From: Mauremys mutica
Taxonomy: Eukaryota > Chordata > Testudines > Geoemydidae
Length of the DNA: 64,000 nucleotides
Direction of reading: 5' to 3'
Assembly: GCF_020497125.1 (NCBI RefSeq)
Contig: NC_059076.1
Span: 13,197,951 to 13,261,950 of the forward strand
Position numbers and translations under genes: made by a program. Position 1 is the stretch's first letter; each line of letters opens with the position of its first letter. The notes under the pieces were generated by a model that had not been told where the DNA came from, did no database searches, and saw only the letters and a program-made list of their open reading frames with translations. Positions 25,601 through 37,600 of the stretch are shown here, in pieces.

Positions 25601-28600
25601 AAGTCTTACCCTCATTCCTTCAAGCCACGTTAGTAACAGAAAATGATGATGATGCGTTACTTCTCATGTGCCATAGATTTTAGGTGTTGTACATAAACAT
25701 ATTGAGGAATTCTGTTTTTCCACATGCTTCCAATTCAGTAACTTTCTGCATCAGCAGAATTATTAATCTGACTGAATTTTGAAGATAGACTTCAATGGGT
25801 TCTGATTTTGGTACACTGTTACTATCAAGAGGTGCAGGAAGAACTCCTCAAACTGAATGCTTCTGCTATGTGATCACAAAATTCAGACACACACAAGTTC
25901 TGAAAATGTATGTATAAAGTTTATTAGCATTTTTAGTAGCACCAAGGATATTGTAGCTACCTCCATTCAACATGTGTATGGAGCTATGTGAATGCAGATA
26001 GAACAGCATTGCAGTTATTGCTCTACAGGTGAAATTTGACTGCATGTATAAATTACTCTGTTACAATACCTGTTTCTGAAAGTATCTTGTCATGTCAACC
26101 TTTACCACCGCCAGTGATGTCTGCCTTCATAGTCTATTTATCAGCCTCTCCCACAAGCAAATTCATGCTTTCTTCCAAGCCACCACTTATGCATGAAGCC
26201 TCTCCCTGAACTAAGCTGTAGAGTAGCTTCCTTTTTCAAGACCCCCACTTCTACCAAGCTGCATATGGTAAATTGCCAAGTGGTGAAGACTAGGCAGGTG
26301 GCCAGCAGGGGCCTGGGCATCAGATATGCCCCTTTCGTGTAGCTTTGGGGAAAAAGACTAAAACCTGCAAATTTTGCTTGTATCCAGCCTTTGTAACCAT
26401 GCCTTCCTGGCTGGCTGGAGAGGGGATGGAGTGCAGGGGAAGCAGCAGTGTACCCTGCTCAACCCTTTCTTCCCTGCACCCTCTGCTTGTTCATTTTATT
26501 AGCTTGTTGCATTTGTCTTCATTTGGATTGTATGATCTTCTCTTACCCCATCACCTGACCAGGGACTCTGTGCACTTCTGTACTATAAATGAATAATCAG
26601 GGTGTTACAGTAAAAGTCTGCAGAAAGATAGAGAGAAGAAATGAACTTCCTTACATGATTCCCCACTATAAAAGCAAGTATTGTAAGACACCCGGCATAT
26701 AACAACTGCAACTGGTTCTGCAGTGTGTTGCCTAACGCAAAGTCATAGGTGCCCCGCCTGTGTCCCTAAATAGGACTGACAGCATGAGGTGGAGAAGTTA
26801 TTTCACAAGGTCGAGATCCATGTTGATGGCTCCAGCTGCTGGGAGCGTGCAGACACAAAATGGCTCAGCTGGATATGTTCGCATGCGAAAACCATCAAAA
26901 CACTTCTGCTCAATTCCTGCGGGATAGACAGACAAGTTCTCCCATAATGCACTATGATCCAAGCCATAGAGTGGCCATAGCTGGTGAGGGCACGAGGAAC
27001 CCAGGTTATGATGGTATTTACCTGCAGAAGCTGAAGTTGTGACTGGGTCTGCGTAGTGTAGTATGGATGTGCCAGCACAGGTGTGAGGCTTGGGTTTCCT
27101 GTGCAGTATGGACACTCAGGTGCAGGCTTGGAATCACTGAGTCTACAGGTGCAGGTCACACAGTCAGGTTTATTATGCCGTGTAAACAAACACATAGAGA
27201 GGGACTTCCAGATCATCTGGTCAGATCTCCTGTACATCACAAGCCACCAATTCCACCTAGCACCCTCTGACCAAACCCAACAATCAAAAGTACACTAAAG
27301 ATTTACAGTCCATAGGAGACAAGGCTGTAATGTGTCACCAGGAGAGAACAGGAGGGACCGAGGTGCACAAGTGCCTGAGGTCCCTGCAGTGGCAGGGAAA
27401 CAATAGACGAGATTTACCCAGATAACCTGGGCAAGTGACCCTCATAACCACACGCTGCAGAGGAAGGTGAAAACTCCCCAAGGTCCCTGTCAGTCTGACC
27501 TGGTGAAGAGTCTTCCCTGACACCACATATGGCGATCAGTTGGACGCTGAGTATGTGAGCAAGAACCAGCCAGCCAAGCCCCTGAGAGACTGAATGCTCG
27601 GTGCCACCTCAGAGCGCTGGTCTTCCCTGTCCAGTGTCCTGTCTCCAGCCGTGGCCATCTCTGATGCTTCAGAGGAAGAAGATAAAAACAGAAAACCCAG
27701 AATACATTGTGGAGGGAATCCCTTTTTGACCCCTGCAAGTGGTTGAAGCCCAGTTTATAGCCAGTTTGCCACGACAGAACATAAAAAAAATACATTTGTT
27801 CATAGTTGCAAAATAATGTATGTGCCAAAAAATATTAAGCACTAGCAAAAAGCCACACACTTCCTCCACAGACCTTTTTATAAGAACTTTGAAAAATAAC
27901 ATGACTAAAATGCAGACAGTGCTGTGATGGCAGAGTAATCACCTGTCAGTGTAATCTGTGGTTAAAATGGGGATTGTCAGTCCTGTTCTGTCCTACACTC
28001 CATGTTCCAAAACATAAACCAGCAAAGCCTGGTAACTCTCCATTGTGTTCTTGTTCTACCCGAAATAGGCCTACAACTGTTGAAAATGTGAAGAGAATTG
28101 ATGGCGTATCTGAAGCAAAATCTGCCATGTTGGTTCCTCTCCTGGATGATATCAAGGAGTTTTGCCATACAAATAATCTGGAGGTAAGATTTTTCCCTCA
28201 GCAAGGCCTTCTGCTTCTTTCTTGTGATCTACCTCACCTTGGGATTTACAAGTCCCATTTTTCAGGCTTTCTGGCATGGTCCCGGTCCTTCCTCCAATTA
28301 TAGGACAGGACTCTTGTTGTAGCCTGTGAACAGTCCTCCTGAATCACATGAAGTTGCTGATATTGAGCAAAGCCCTCCTCTCACTCCTCCTCAGGGCTGA
28401 TTGTGCTTCCTCTGCAGCAAGAAACTGCTGGGCTTGGGTAGTGGCATCCAGCTCATCTGGTTGGCAGTGTGGAGGATGACAAGTAGACCAGAGAAAGTGT
28501 GCTTCTAAACAGGTTTCTTAAGAAGTTTTCAAAATACAATATCAACTCCTCTCCTTTCATTTCTTCATGCCCTTGTTTTTCCCTTCATGTTCTCCTGTTT

Positions 28601-31600
28601 CCCATGTTCTTTCTCCCATCTCTTGTTAAGGATTCTTCCTTTCTCTTACCCAATCTGTCTGTGGTGAAGTAGATGCCCTCCTGAGATACGACCGTCTCAT
28701 GTACATCATAGCTAAGCATCCAGTAGGTTACTCAAGGGGCTGTCTTCATCACTCCTTGAATAACTGACAAGTGCCCACTGGGATTGGTGGGTAAGCTTGA
28801 TCTCCCACACCCTGGGCTTGGCATGTCATGACTACAAGCTTCTCTGTGGCCAGGGGCGCTGGAACAATATGTACAGTGGGGGTGCAGAGAGCCACTGAAC
28901 CAAACTGTAAACCCTGTGTATGGGGGAAACCATATCAAGCCAGGGGGTGCGGCAGCACCCCTTGTTCCAGCAGCTATGCCTGTAGCTGTTCATTTCTTCA
29001 CATATGCAGTGGAAATCATTTTGATCCAGAAGTTCCAGGTTACACAGTGCATAATGATACTGGATACGTTCTATATAAATACCTGTGGAACAGATTAACG
29101 GCCGTGGCTGGCCTGGAGAACAAGCAAAACCCTGGGGTGTTGAGACCCTCATCCCTAAGGTGGGGGAACTCTCATCTAAATCCCATGTAGGCCTCAGCAA
29201 TTCAAGGCTTGGCTTGATCTCTCTATCTGGTGAAGGGACTAGAATGTAAACACTTGGCCTAATCCCCCTCCTCCTCCTGGGAGCTGTGGAACAATAATAC
29301 CTGCTGTAAGATGAGACCTACAACGAGGTTTCTTTTAAATGGAACCTGTTAATGGCCACAGTCAGCATGCCCGTGTGGTGCTGGTAACAAAGAAAGGAAC
29401 CTCACTGTTACTTCCCCCAGAAGGAAGGCCAGATGGCAGCAGTGGAGAGGTTAGAAATTAGTCCGTGCTTGGGTACACCTAGCCAGCCAGTTCTAGGAAT
29501 GAAATCTTCAGAATATGGCATCAATGCACACACCTTGTTACACCTAGAGGAGGCCTGATTATTCACCAGTTCCCCAAGCTTGCTTTCCATTCTTTTAGAA
29601 ATCATATATAAACTCACTAACATAGTGTGTGGCAAGCATCCAGTTTTTCTTAAAATAGCTAGTAACTATGCAGCCTGTTTTTTAGGATTCATGGTAAATT
29701 GCAGACTGAGCTCTTTTGTCATCAATGCTCTTTTTCAAAGTGGCTTGGTTTATATAAAATCAGCATTCCAGCTCTTGACTTCCAATGGCTCATATTTGAA
29801 AACAAGCAAAATGGGTTTTGTTAGCCATTGGTTGTTTTTTTTATTTATTTTTTTATTTAAATGGTATTGATTTGTGGTGCTAAATGTGGACTAAAGCCTG
29901 CAGTTATTCACTCAGGCAAAACTTCCAGTAAAGGCAGACTGCAGGATGTGGTCCTAAACATAGTGGCTGGCAAATCTGTAGCAGAAAGAAATGGATATTT
30001 TTAATTATAGGGAGGACTGTAGAAGTCCTGGGGCTGTGCTGTTCGCATCTGATCTTAAATGTAGATGGTTCCCCTCCACACAGACACAGACACAAACACC
30101 ATCACTGAACTCCTGTCAGTGTCCCTCTTGAGTCCTAGGACCCGACTCAAATGTAGCGTGTGCTGGTGTACATGCTGTCTTTCTTCTCTCAGGTTTCCTT
30201 GCTGAGCTGATTTAATTCCTGTCTGGTTTAGTGCTTCAGCCACTGAGGTGATTGTCCTCAGTGTCTTGAATGTCCTTTCAAAAAATAACTGGTCTGGATG
30301 GGTCCATTATCTCATTGCTGCCATGACAACCATGGGACTGTTTCAGATGTTTCTGGCTCAGCACACAAAGCTGGTTACATCCTAGATTTGATATTTGGGT
30401 TGGGGTTGAAGACTGAGACATATGGAATTCGCCTTTGTCACAGTCAGACTCACCTTTGCTTCCCATTTTATTGGTCCATCCTGGGAGACAGGTGGACCTG
30501 ACTGTTCTGAAGGATACTTTGGCCAGTGGACCCACTCTTTCAATACTCTCAATGAACCTTATGATTCCCTTCTTCTGGCCTAGTAGACAGAGTGCTGGAC
30601 TTAGATTTGGGAGGTCAGAGGTCTGTTCCCAGCTCTGTTGCTGATCTGCTGTGACTTTGGACAAGTCATTTCACTGCTCCATGCCTCAGTTTTGTGAACT
30701 GTAAAATGGGGATAATGATACTGACGTCCTTTGTGAAGTGCTTTGGGGATCTAATGGTGAAAAGTGCTAGATATTATTCTGTCCATTACTATCCATATGG
30801 TGGCACCCTGTCCCAGTGTGCTTTCTTCGCTGGTCATTGTGGCGACAGACAAAGCACAGGGGAGCTTCTGTGCTGCCAGTGGCAGAAATCACATTCTGAG
30901 TTTTTGCACTCTTATGCTACCCTAGAGGTGAAAGGATTCTTCTTCTCCACTCTAGCGTCTGCAGAGTCCCAACCAGCAGATATGTCCAGGCAGGAAGAGT
31001 GCCTGCTGAATTGTCTGTGGTTGGGTAGAGATGAGTGTTTCTCACTGTTGTGAGGAGTTTTCTCTCTGCTTCACAGATCAGGTTGCTAGGATGCAGGCTG
31101 TGTTGGCCCCTTCCGTGGAGGCAGAACTGTGTGTGTGTGTGTGTGTGTGGCATGAGGTTGGGAGAAGGAGTCTTGTCAAGTTTCTAAAAAAAAAAATGTC
31201 TTAACTTAGAACACACAAAAACATGTATTTATTTAAAAATAAAAGATTACTCTGCATTACAGTATGTATTACAGTATATATGAGTATCAAACTCTTTTAA
31301 CGGTGCAGTGGTGGGAGGGATAGCTCAGTGGTTTGAGCATTGGCCTGCTAAACCGAGGGTTGTGACTTCAATCCTTAATGGGGGGCCATTTAGGGATCTG
31401 GAGCAAAAATCTGTCTGGGAATTGGTCCTGCTTTGAGCAGGGGGTTGGACTAGATGACCTCCTGAGGTCCCTTCCAACCCTGAGATTCTGTGATAATTCA
31501 GAAACTCACAAACCAGTCCGGTGTGTGTCAGTCCAGACACCAGTTATTTTGTGACCCCTCGGGCATGTTAAGCAGACTATCCTATAGCTTGCTTCAGCGC

Positions 31601-34600
31601 ACCTGTGTGTGCATGTGCGTGTGTGCATATGAATTATAAGCACCCATCTTGGGACTGTTCTACTGTTTATGTGTGGAACACAGTCTGACTGTATAGTTTA
31701 GTTTGCTCAAAGTCTAGCTCTTCCATTTCCAATTCCAGAGCAGATGACCAGACAGGATGATTTCTTGGGCTTTATTCCTGCTAACTCTTGTTTGTCGCCT
31801 TACAGACAGACACGTTCCCTACTTGCGGATCTAGGGAAAAGCAGCTAGCAGCCCTCCAGAAGAGAGGTGGGTGCAGCCCCCTTCCGCAGTCCCAGCTCGT
31901 AACATACATGCTGTTCCATGAGAAGAACCAGTCTTTGGTAAGTTATTTCCCATTGGTGGGGATGTGGAGATGCTGGTTGTCTAAAATAGGTGGTGGGAAT
32001 ATTGTGTGTATGGAGATTGCAAACTTGTTAAAACAGGAGACTTGAGGGCCAGACTGAGTTAGTTGCTGCTGTTCTCTTAAATTCTCCCTACACTGCCAAT
32101 GAGCCCCGGGCTGGCGAATACCATGTCCCTGTTCTGGATATAAAAAATCAAACCCTTTGCATTGTACCTCTATATCAGAGTCGAATGGCCTGCAAAAAGC
32201 CCCACAGGAAAATTGAGTGCAAAATTGAAAGACTAAATATCAGTGCAACTTTCTGATTGAGACTTCCAAAGCTGTGACTCTTTCTGCACCCTGATCTCAG
32301 CCATGTTACTCTCATCTGCTAAGACAGGCACTTGGGAGTTGGTAGTGCACAAAATACTCCATTTGCACAGTTCTGGGAACCGTGACTTGGAATGACCTTT
32401 TGTGCATTTAAGGGCAAATCTGCCCTTGCAGCAGAGAAAGGTCCCCAGGCATCAACCCAAGTGTAGTTCTTCTATCCAAGAGAGAAGATTTGGAGGTCTG
32501 CTCACCAGGTAGGGACATCTCTGTAGTGCATATAAGGGGTGGGCAGATGGCGCAAGGACAGAGAGAAGTTAAATGGAGAAGATTAATTATTTGAGCAGCA
32601 GATAGGAATGTTGACCCAGATTCAGCCCTTTCACAACTGGTTTTGGAACACTTGATACACTTAAAAACAATGGGTTTGTTTCTCTTGATTAAAATGCACC
32701 TATCAGCACTAGCAGCAGTCTATACTCATGTAAAGGTTAAAGCCACCTTCTCATACAGTCTGGTGAAAAACTTTTTTAAAAGTTTATTGAATCTGTATCC
32801 CCCCGTTCATGACCCAGTCCCTCCATGGAATTTGAATTTAGTAGTAATATAACCTATATCTTCCCCGTTTGAGCCTCTACCGCAGGGGTCGTCAACCTTT
32901 CAGAAGTGCTGTGCTGAGTCTTCATTTATTCACTCTAATTTAAGGTTTTGCATGCCAGTAATACATTTTAACATTTTTAGAAGATCTCTTTCTATAAGTC
33001 TATAACATATAACTAAACTATTGTTGTATGTAGAATTGTTGTGCATGAGAGTGTGGGAAACTAATATGCAAGTTTCTAGAATAAGGCTAGTTCTTATCTG
33101 CTGGTAGGCAGTAATAAAATAATAAATTAAAAAGCTGTCTAGGATGATGTTACCCAATGAAGTTACAGCTGCTGCCTGTGTGTATTTTATTAACCAATTA
33201 GCAATTGCTTAATTGCTTGCTTTAAGTGTATAAAGATGTATGCTAAAAAAAAATAAAATAACTTTGCTTTCAATCATATTAATAGTCAAGCTCTGTCCAC
33301 GCACGCCTGCGCTGCAACAGTTGTATATAAAGTAAATAAGGTTTTTTAAATGTTAAGAAACTTCATTTAAAATTAAATTAAAATGCAGAGCCCCCCGGAC
33401 CGGTGGCCAGGCCCAGGCAGTGTGAGTGCCACTGAAAATCAGCTTGCGTGCCGCCTTCGGCACCCGTGCCATAGGTTGCCTACCCCGTTCTACAGGATTG
33501 TTCTCTGTTTCATCTTTCTATAAAGACAGCTTTTCATAATAGCAATTTCTTCCGCTAGAAGAATTAGTGAGTTGTATGCATTGATGGCAGACCGCCCTCC
33601 CCCGTGTACTTTTCATAAAGATAAAGTGATCTTAGACCACATCCTAAATTCCTTCCAAAGGCAGTCTCGGAGTTCCATATCAATCAGAGTAGAACTTTAC
33701 CTGCATTTTTTTCCTAAACCTAATTCGCATAAAGGGGAGTCTAGATGACATTGCTTACAAGAGCGCTCTTAGCTTATATTACCTGGTACTTCTAAGGGTC
33801 AGGCCATTTCAGCACAGTCCCTGTCCAGATGGGTTAGACTTTGTATTGAGAAATTTTTACCAAAAAAGCTTCCCTTGCTCCTTCTGGTCCTCTTAGAACC
33901 CATTCTACTAGAAGGACAAGTACATCTGTAGCAGTCTCCAAACATATTCCTCATATTGAAATAGGCAGGGCTGCTCCATTCAGTTCAAGTCACACTTTTA
34001 CAAGACATTATGCATTGGATCTGGCATCCAGCTCTGAAGCACAGTTTGGCAGAGTGGTGCTTCAGTCATTATTTAATTAAAACTCCACTCCCTTCTTCCG
34101 TATTTACAGTACTGCTTGTCTAACTACCCCAAGAGTGGGAATGTGCAGAGGACACTCAACGAAGTAGTGAAGGTTGGGTGTTTGTAATCGGAATTCTTTG
34201 AGGTGTACTCTGCATATTCACACTCCCCACCTGCATTCCTCGCTCCTGCGGTGTCCTAATGTCACTGTTACTTGGTATATTCCACTGTAGTAGTTGGAAG
34301 GAACTGAGAGGGCAGTAGCGCCAAGCCCCCCTTTTATAGCCGCATCCACAGAACGCGCCCCAATGCTGGGGGTGAGGGAGGGATGTGCGCTGACATGCAC
34401 TGCTGGTAGAAGGTGGCACCGTCCTGGCTGCTCCCAGTCAGTGCATCGCAGGAGTGAACATGCAAGAGTCTATCTCAAAGAACTCCACTGACAAATAGCC
34501 AACCTTCATTTCCTAATCATAACATGACCTTAACATGGGGCTTTGCATTGAACACTTTATTAATTTGTTGTGTAGGCAGAGAGCCATAACACCCAGGGAG

Positions 34601-37600
34601 AAATAGGCATGTTGCTTTGTGCCCGTCGAAGGAGTGCTCCATAATCCATTGCTTTTATATCTTTTTTTGTTAAGCTTCTCACTTTTTATCACTCGTTGAT
34701 CCGTTAGTATGATGCAGAAATAGCTTCAAGCTTCTCTTGTCCCTCCCAAGAGTGTGTGAGTGAACCTTGTCAGATAGTCGCTAAATTAAAATGCCCAAGG
34801 ACTAATTAACAAGAAGCAATAGAACAATTAGTGTTAGGTAATTTGATGCCCAGGATCAAATAACCGTGATTATTGCATTTCCCCTGTGTGTATTGTCTGG
34901 GGGAAAGTCAATAAAAGAAACATAAAGCCTAATTCTTTCAGGGAAAATAATTAATTTAAAATCCATCCTGTAAAAAAATCCAACTCTAGTTAAGCAAAAT
35001 CAAAGAGGTTGCCCTAAGATTGGGGTAATGGAGTCCACCTAAAAGAACTTGAAACACTCAGCTTTTGTTTGTTATCATTTCTATTCTGGTGGTGCTGACA
35101 GTGACATTAGGACTCAGCGAGGGTTGCTGCGTTTACAGATCTCTTGCAGTTAAGGTGTCGATAATTGGCTGCTTTATTGAGGGACATTTTGGGCTTTCAC
35201 AAACCGAACGTTACAAGTGAGCTGAGCTGATTGTACAGTTACAGCTGCTAGGTTGTCATTAAACTGTCTCTCCATCACCAGTGAAGTCCTGTAGCCCTGG
35301 AAATAGCTGTGGAAGGCCCCATATGTGGTGAAAATATGATTCCCTTTACATGGTGCAGACTGCCATGCTCAGGGATTGATCTGTTTCTTCTAGGTAGCAG
35401 AGCAGAGCTTGGTGGTAGCTGTCTCTGTAGCAGTGTAGGGGCGATTGTGAGCAGGCCAGAGGTAGAGCGCAAACCATGGAGATGCAGTGGCCCAGCGTAG
35501 CACGTAGGTCCTGGCAACAGCTCATCTCTTTTTGCTCCAGCCCCATGACAGTGTAGTAGCGAGTCTGGAGCAGCGCTGTGGCCGCTGCTAAAGGATGGCG
35601 CTCTGGGTTCTGTTCCTTAGACATTTGAATGCAGAGCAGAATCCTTTCTACGCATGGGATTTCAGGGTTACAGTGAGAAGTTGCTCTCTAAGCCAGAAAT
35701 AATCTTTCGAAATGAAACCTCTTTACAGATTGGATTCAGTGTCTGAAAGAGATCAGAAAAATGTGCCTTGCGATGCGGTTTGGAGTTCTTGTTGTGTGGC
35801 CTCCTGTTCTTGCGGTTGGTTTGTGAAGCAGCAGCAGCACCATGCATTATCATTTATTATTTGTATTACCATGGTGCCTTGGCGCCCCAGTCACAGACCA
35901 GGACTCCACTGTGTTAGGGGCTGTACAAACAGAACAAAAAGACAATCCCTGCCCTAAAGAGCATATTGGAGCAATCTAAGCATAAAAGAAGAAACAACAG
36001 ATGAATACAGACAGGCAGGGAGAGTACAAGAAAACATCAAGACATGACAGGCAGTGGTCGCAGCACACCAGCAGCCTAACCATTGTCATGTTTTTTGTAG
36101 GCATCACAGCGAAGGAGACTTTTGAGGGCAGGTCTACACTACAAATGTACATCAGCGCAGCAGCACAGATGCAGCTTTGCTGCTGTAGCATGTCTGGTGA
36201 AGACGCTGTAAGCTAATGGGAGAGAGCTTTCCCATCAGCTTCATAACTCCATCTCTGCGAGAGGCAGGAGCTATGTCGGCAGGAGAAGCTCTCCCACTGA
36301 TATAGTGCTGCCTACCCAGGGGGTTAAGGTCGGTGTAACTATGTTGCTTAGCGGTATGGATTTTTCACACCCCTGAGCGACATAGTTATAGTGAAGTAAG
36401 TATGCAGTTTAGACCAAGCCTAAGGAAGGCTTTGAAGGAGGATAAGGAGTTAGTTTTGCAGATGTTTATGGGGAGCTCCTCCCAGGCATGCGGGGCAGCA
36501 TTGGAGAAAGCACCAAGGTGCTAGTTTGAAAATTTACCAAGTGGGTGATAAAGGATGGAGCCATGGGCCAATTGGAGGTAGGAGCCAACCTTTTGATACT
36601 GAATGAAAGATCAAAGGTAAGTGGGAATAGGCTGTGAAAGGCATTGAAAGTGAAGAGTAGAAGCTTATGTTTGATATAATAGAGAAAGTGAGGAGTCAGT
36701 GCTAGGATTCAAAGAGGGCTTTGGTTCTTTTGTTGTTAGATCTCATATACTTTTACCTCTTCAGATTTCTTCTCTCATTGTTTCCCCAGAAGAGTATAAG
36801 TGAAAGCAGGTCTCTGCCTCTCTCTGTGGTTGGCTCTCATTTATCCCAAGCCTTGAAAGCTGGCTACCCAGTCGACTTAGAACGAGCGGGTCTGACTCCT
36901 GAAGTTCAGAAGGTTATTACTGATATCATCCAAAACCCTCCCATCAACTCAGGTGAGAAGCACAGCTCTAGACTGAAGGTCTCAATGACAGTCATTGGGA
37001 TATGGATAAAGCAAACAAGAAACCTATGTATCCTGTTTGTTCCTTTTGGTGAGAATTCATCACTCTGAGGACCCATTCCTGAGCCAAGCTGAGCATGGCA
37101 GGGCAAAGGGCGTTCCCCCTCAGGTGTGAAGCCAGTGGGAGATAAGGGTGCACGGAAAGCCACGCCTCAAGCCATAAAAGAGAGGAGAAGGGGAGTTTTC
37201 TTTAAGAACTTCTGAGTTGAGTGCATACAGAAGATTGGTGTCTCAACAATATGTAAAAAGATCCAGACATAATTTTTTAACTGTGTCCATATTTAGGTAC
37301 CTAACTTCAGCCTCTGAGTTTGAAAACGTTGGCCCCAGTGAATAGTTATACTTAGGCACCAGCAGCATGCCAAGTGAATCCTTGAAAATATCTTAAATTT
37401 CCTCAGATTGCAAACCTGGGTCATTTAAGATACTGGGTGACGAAGAGAACCAGACAAGTAAACTAATAAATAGGTTGTTACCTGCATTTTAAAACTTATC
37501 AGAATTCTATAAATGTCAGATGGGCACCTGATTTAGTGATTTAAGCTCACAATTGGTAGCCCCAAAGCAGGGTTTCGATTTCCAGCTTTTCCACTGATCT

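Noticed and set aside
31311..31385. tRNA gene on the plus strand
   Set aside because: The tRNA-like head is followed by a CR1-type tail and the T-arm is degraded. It is a SINE.
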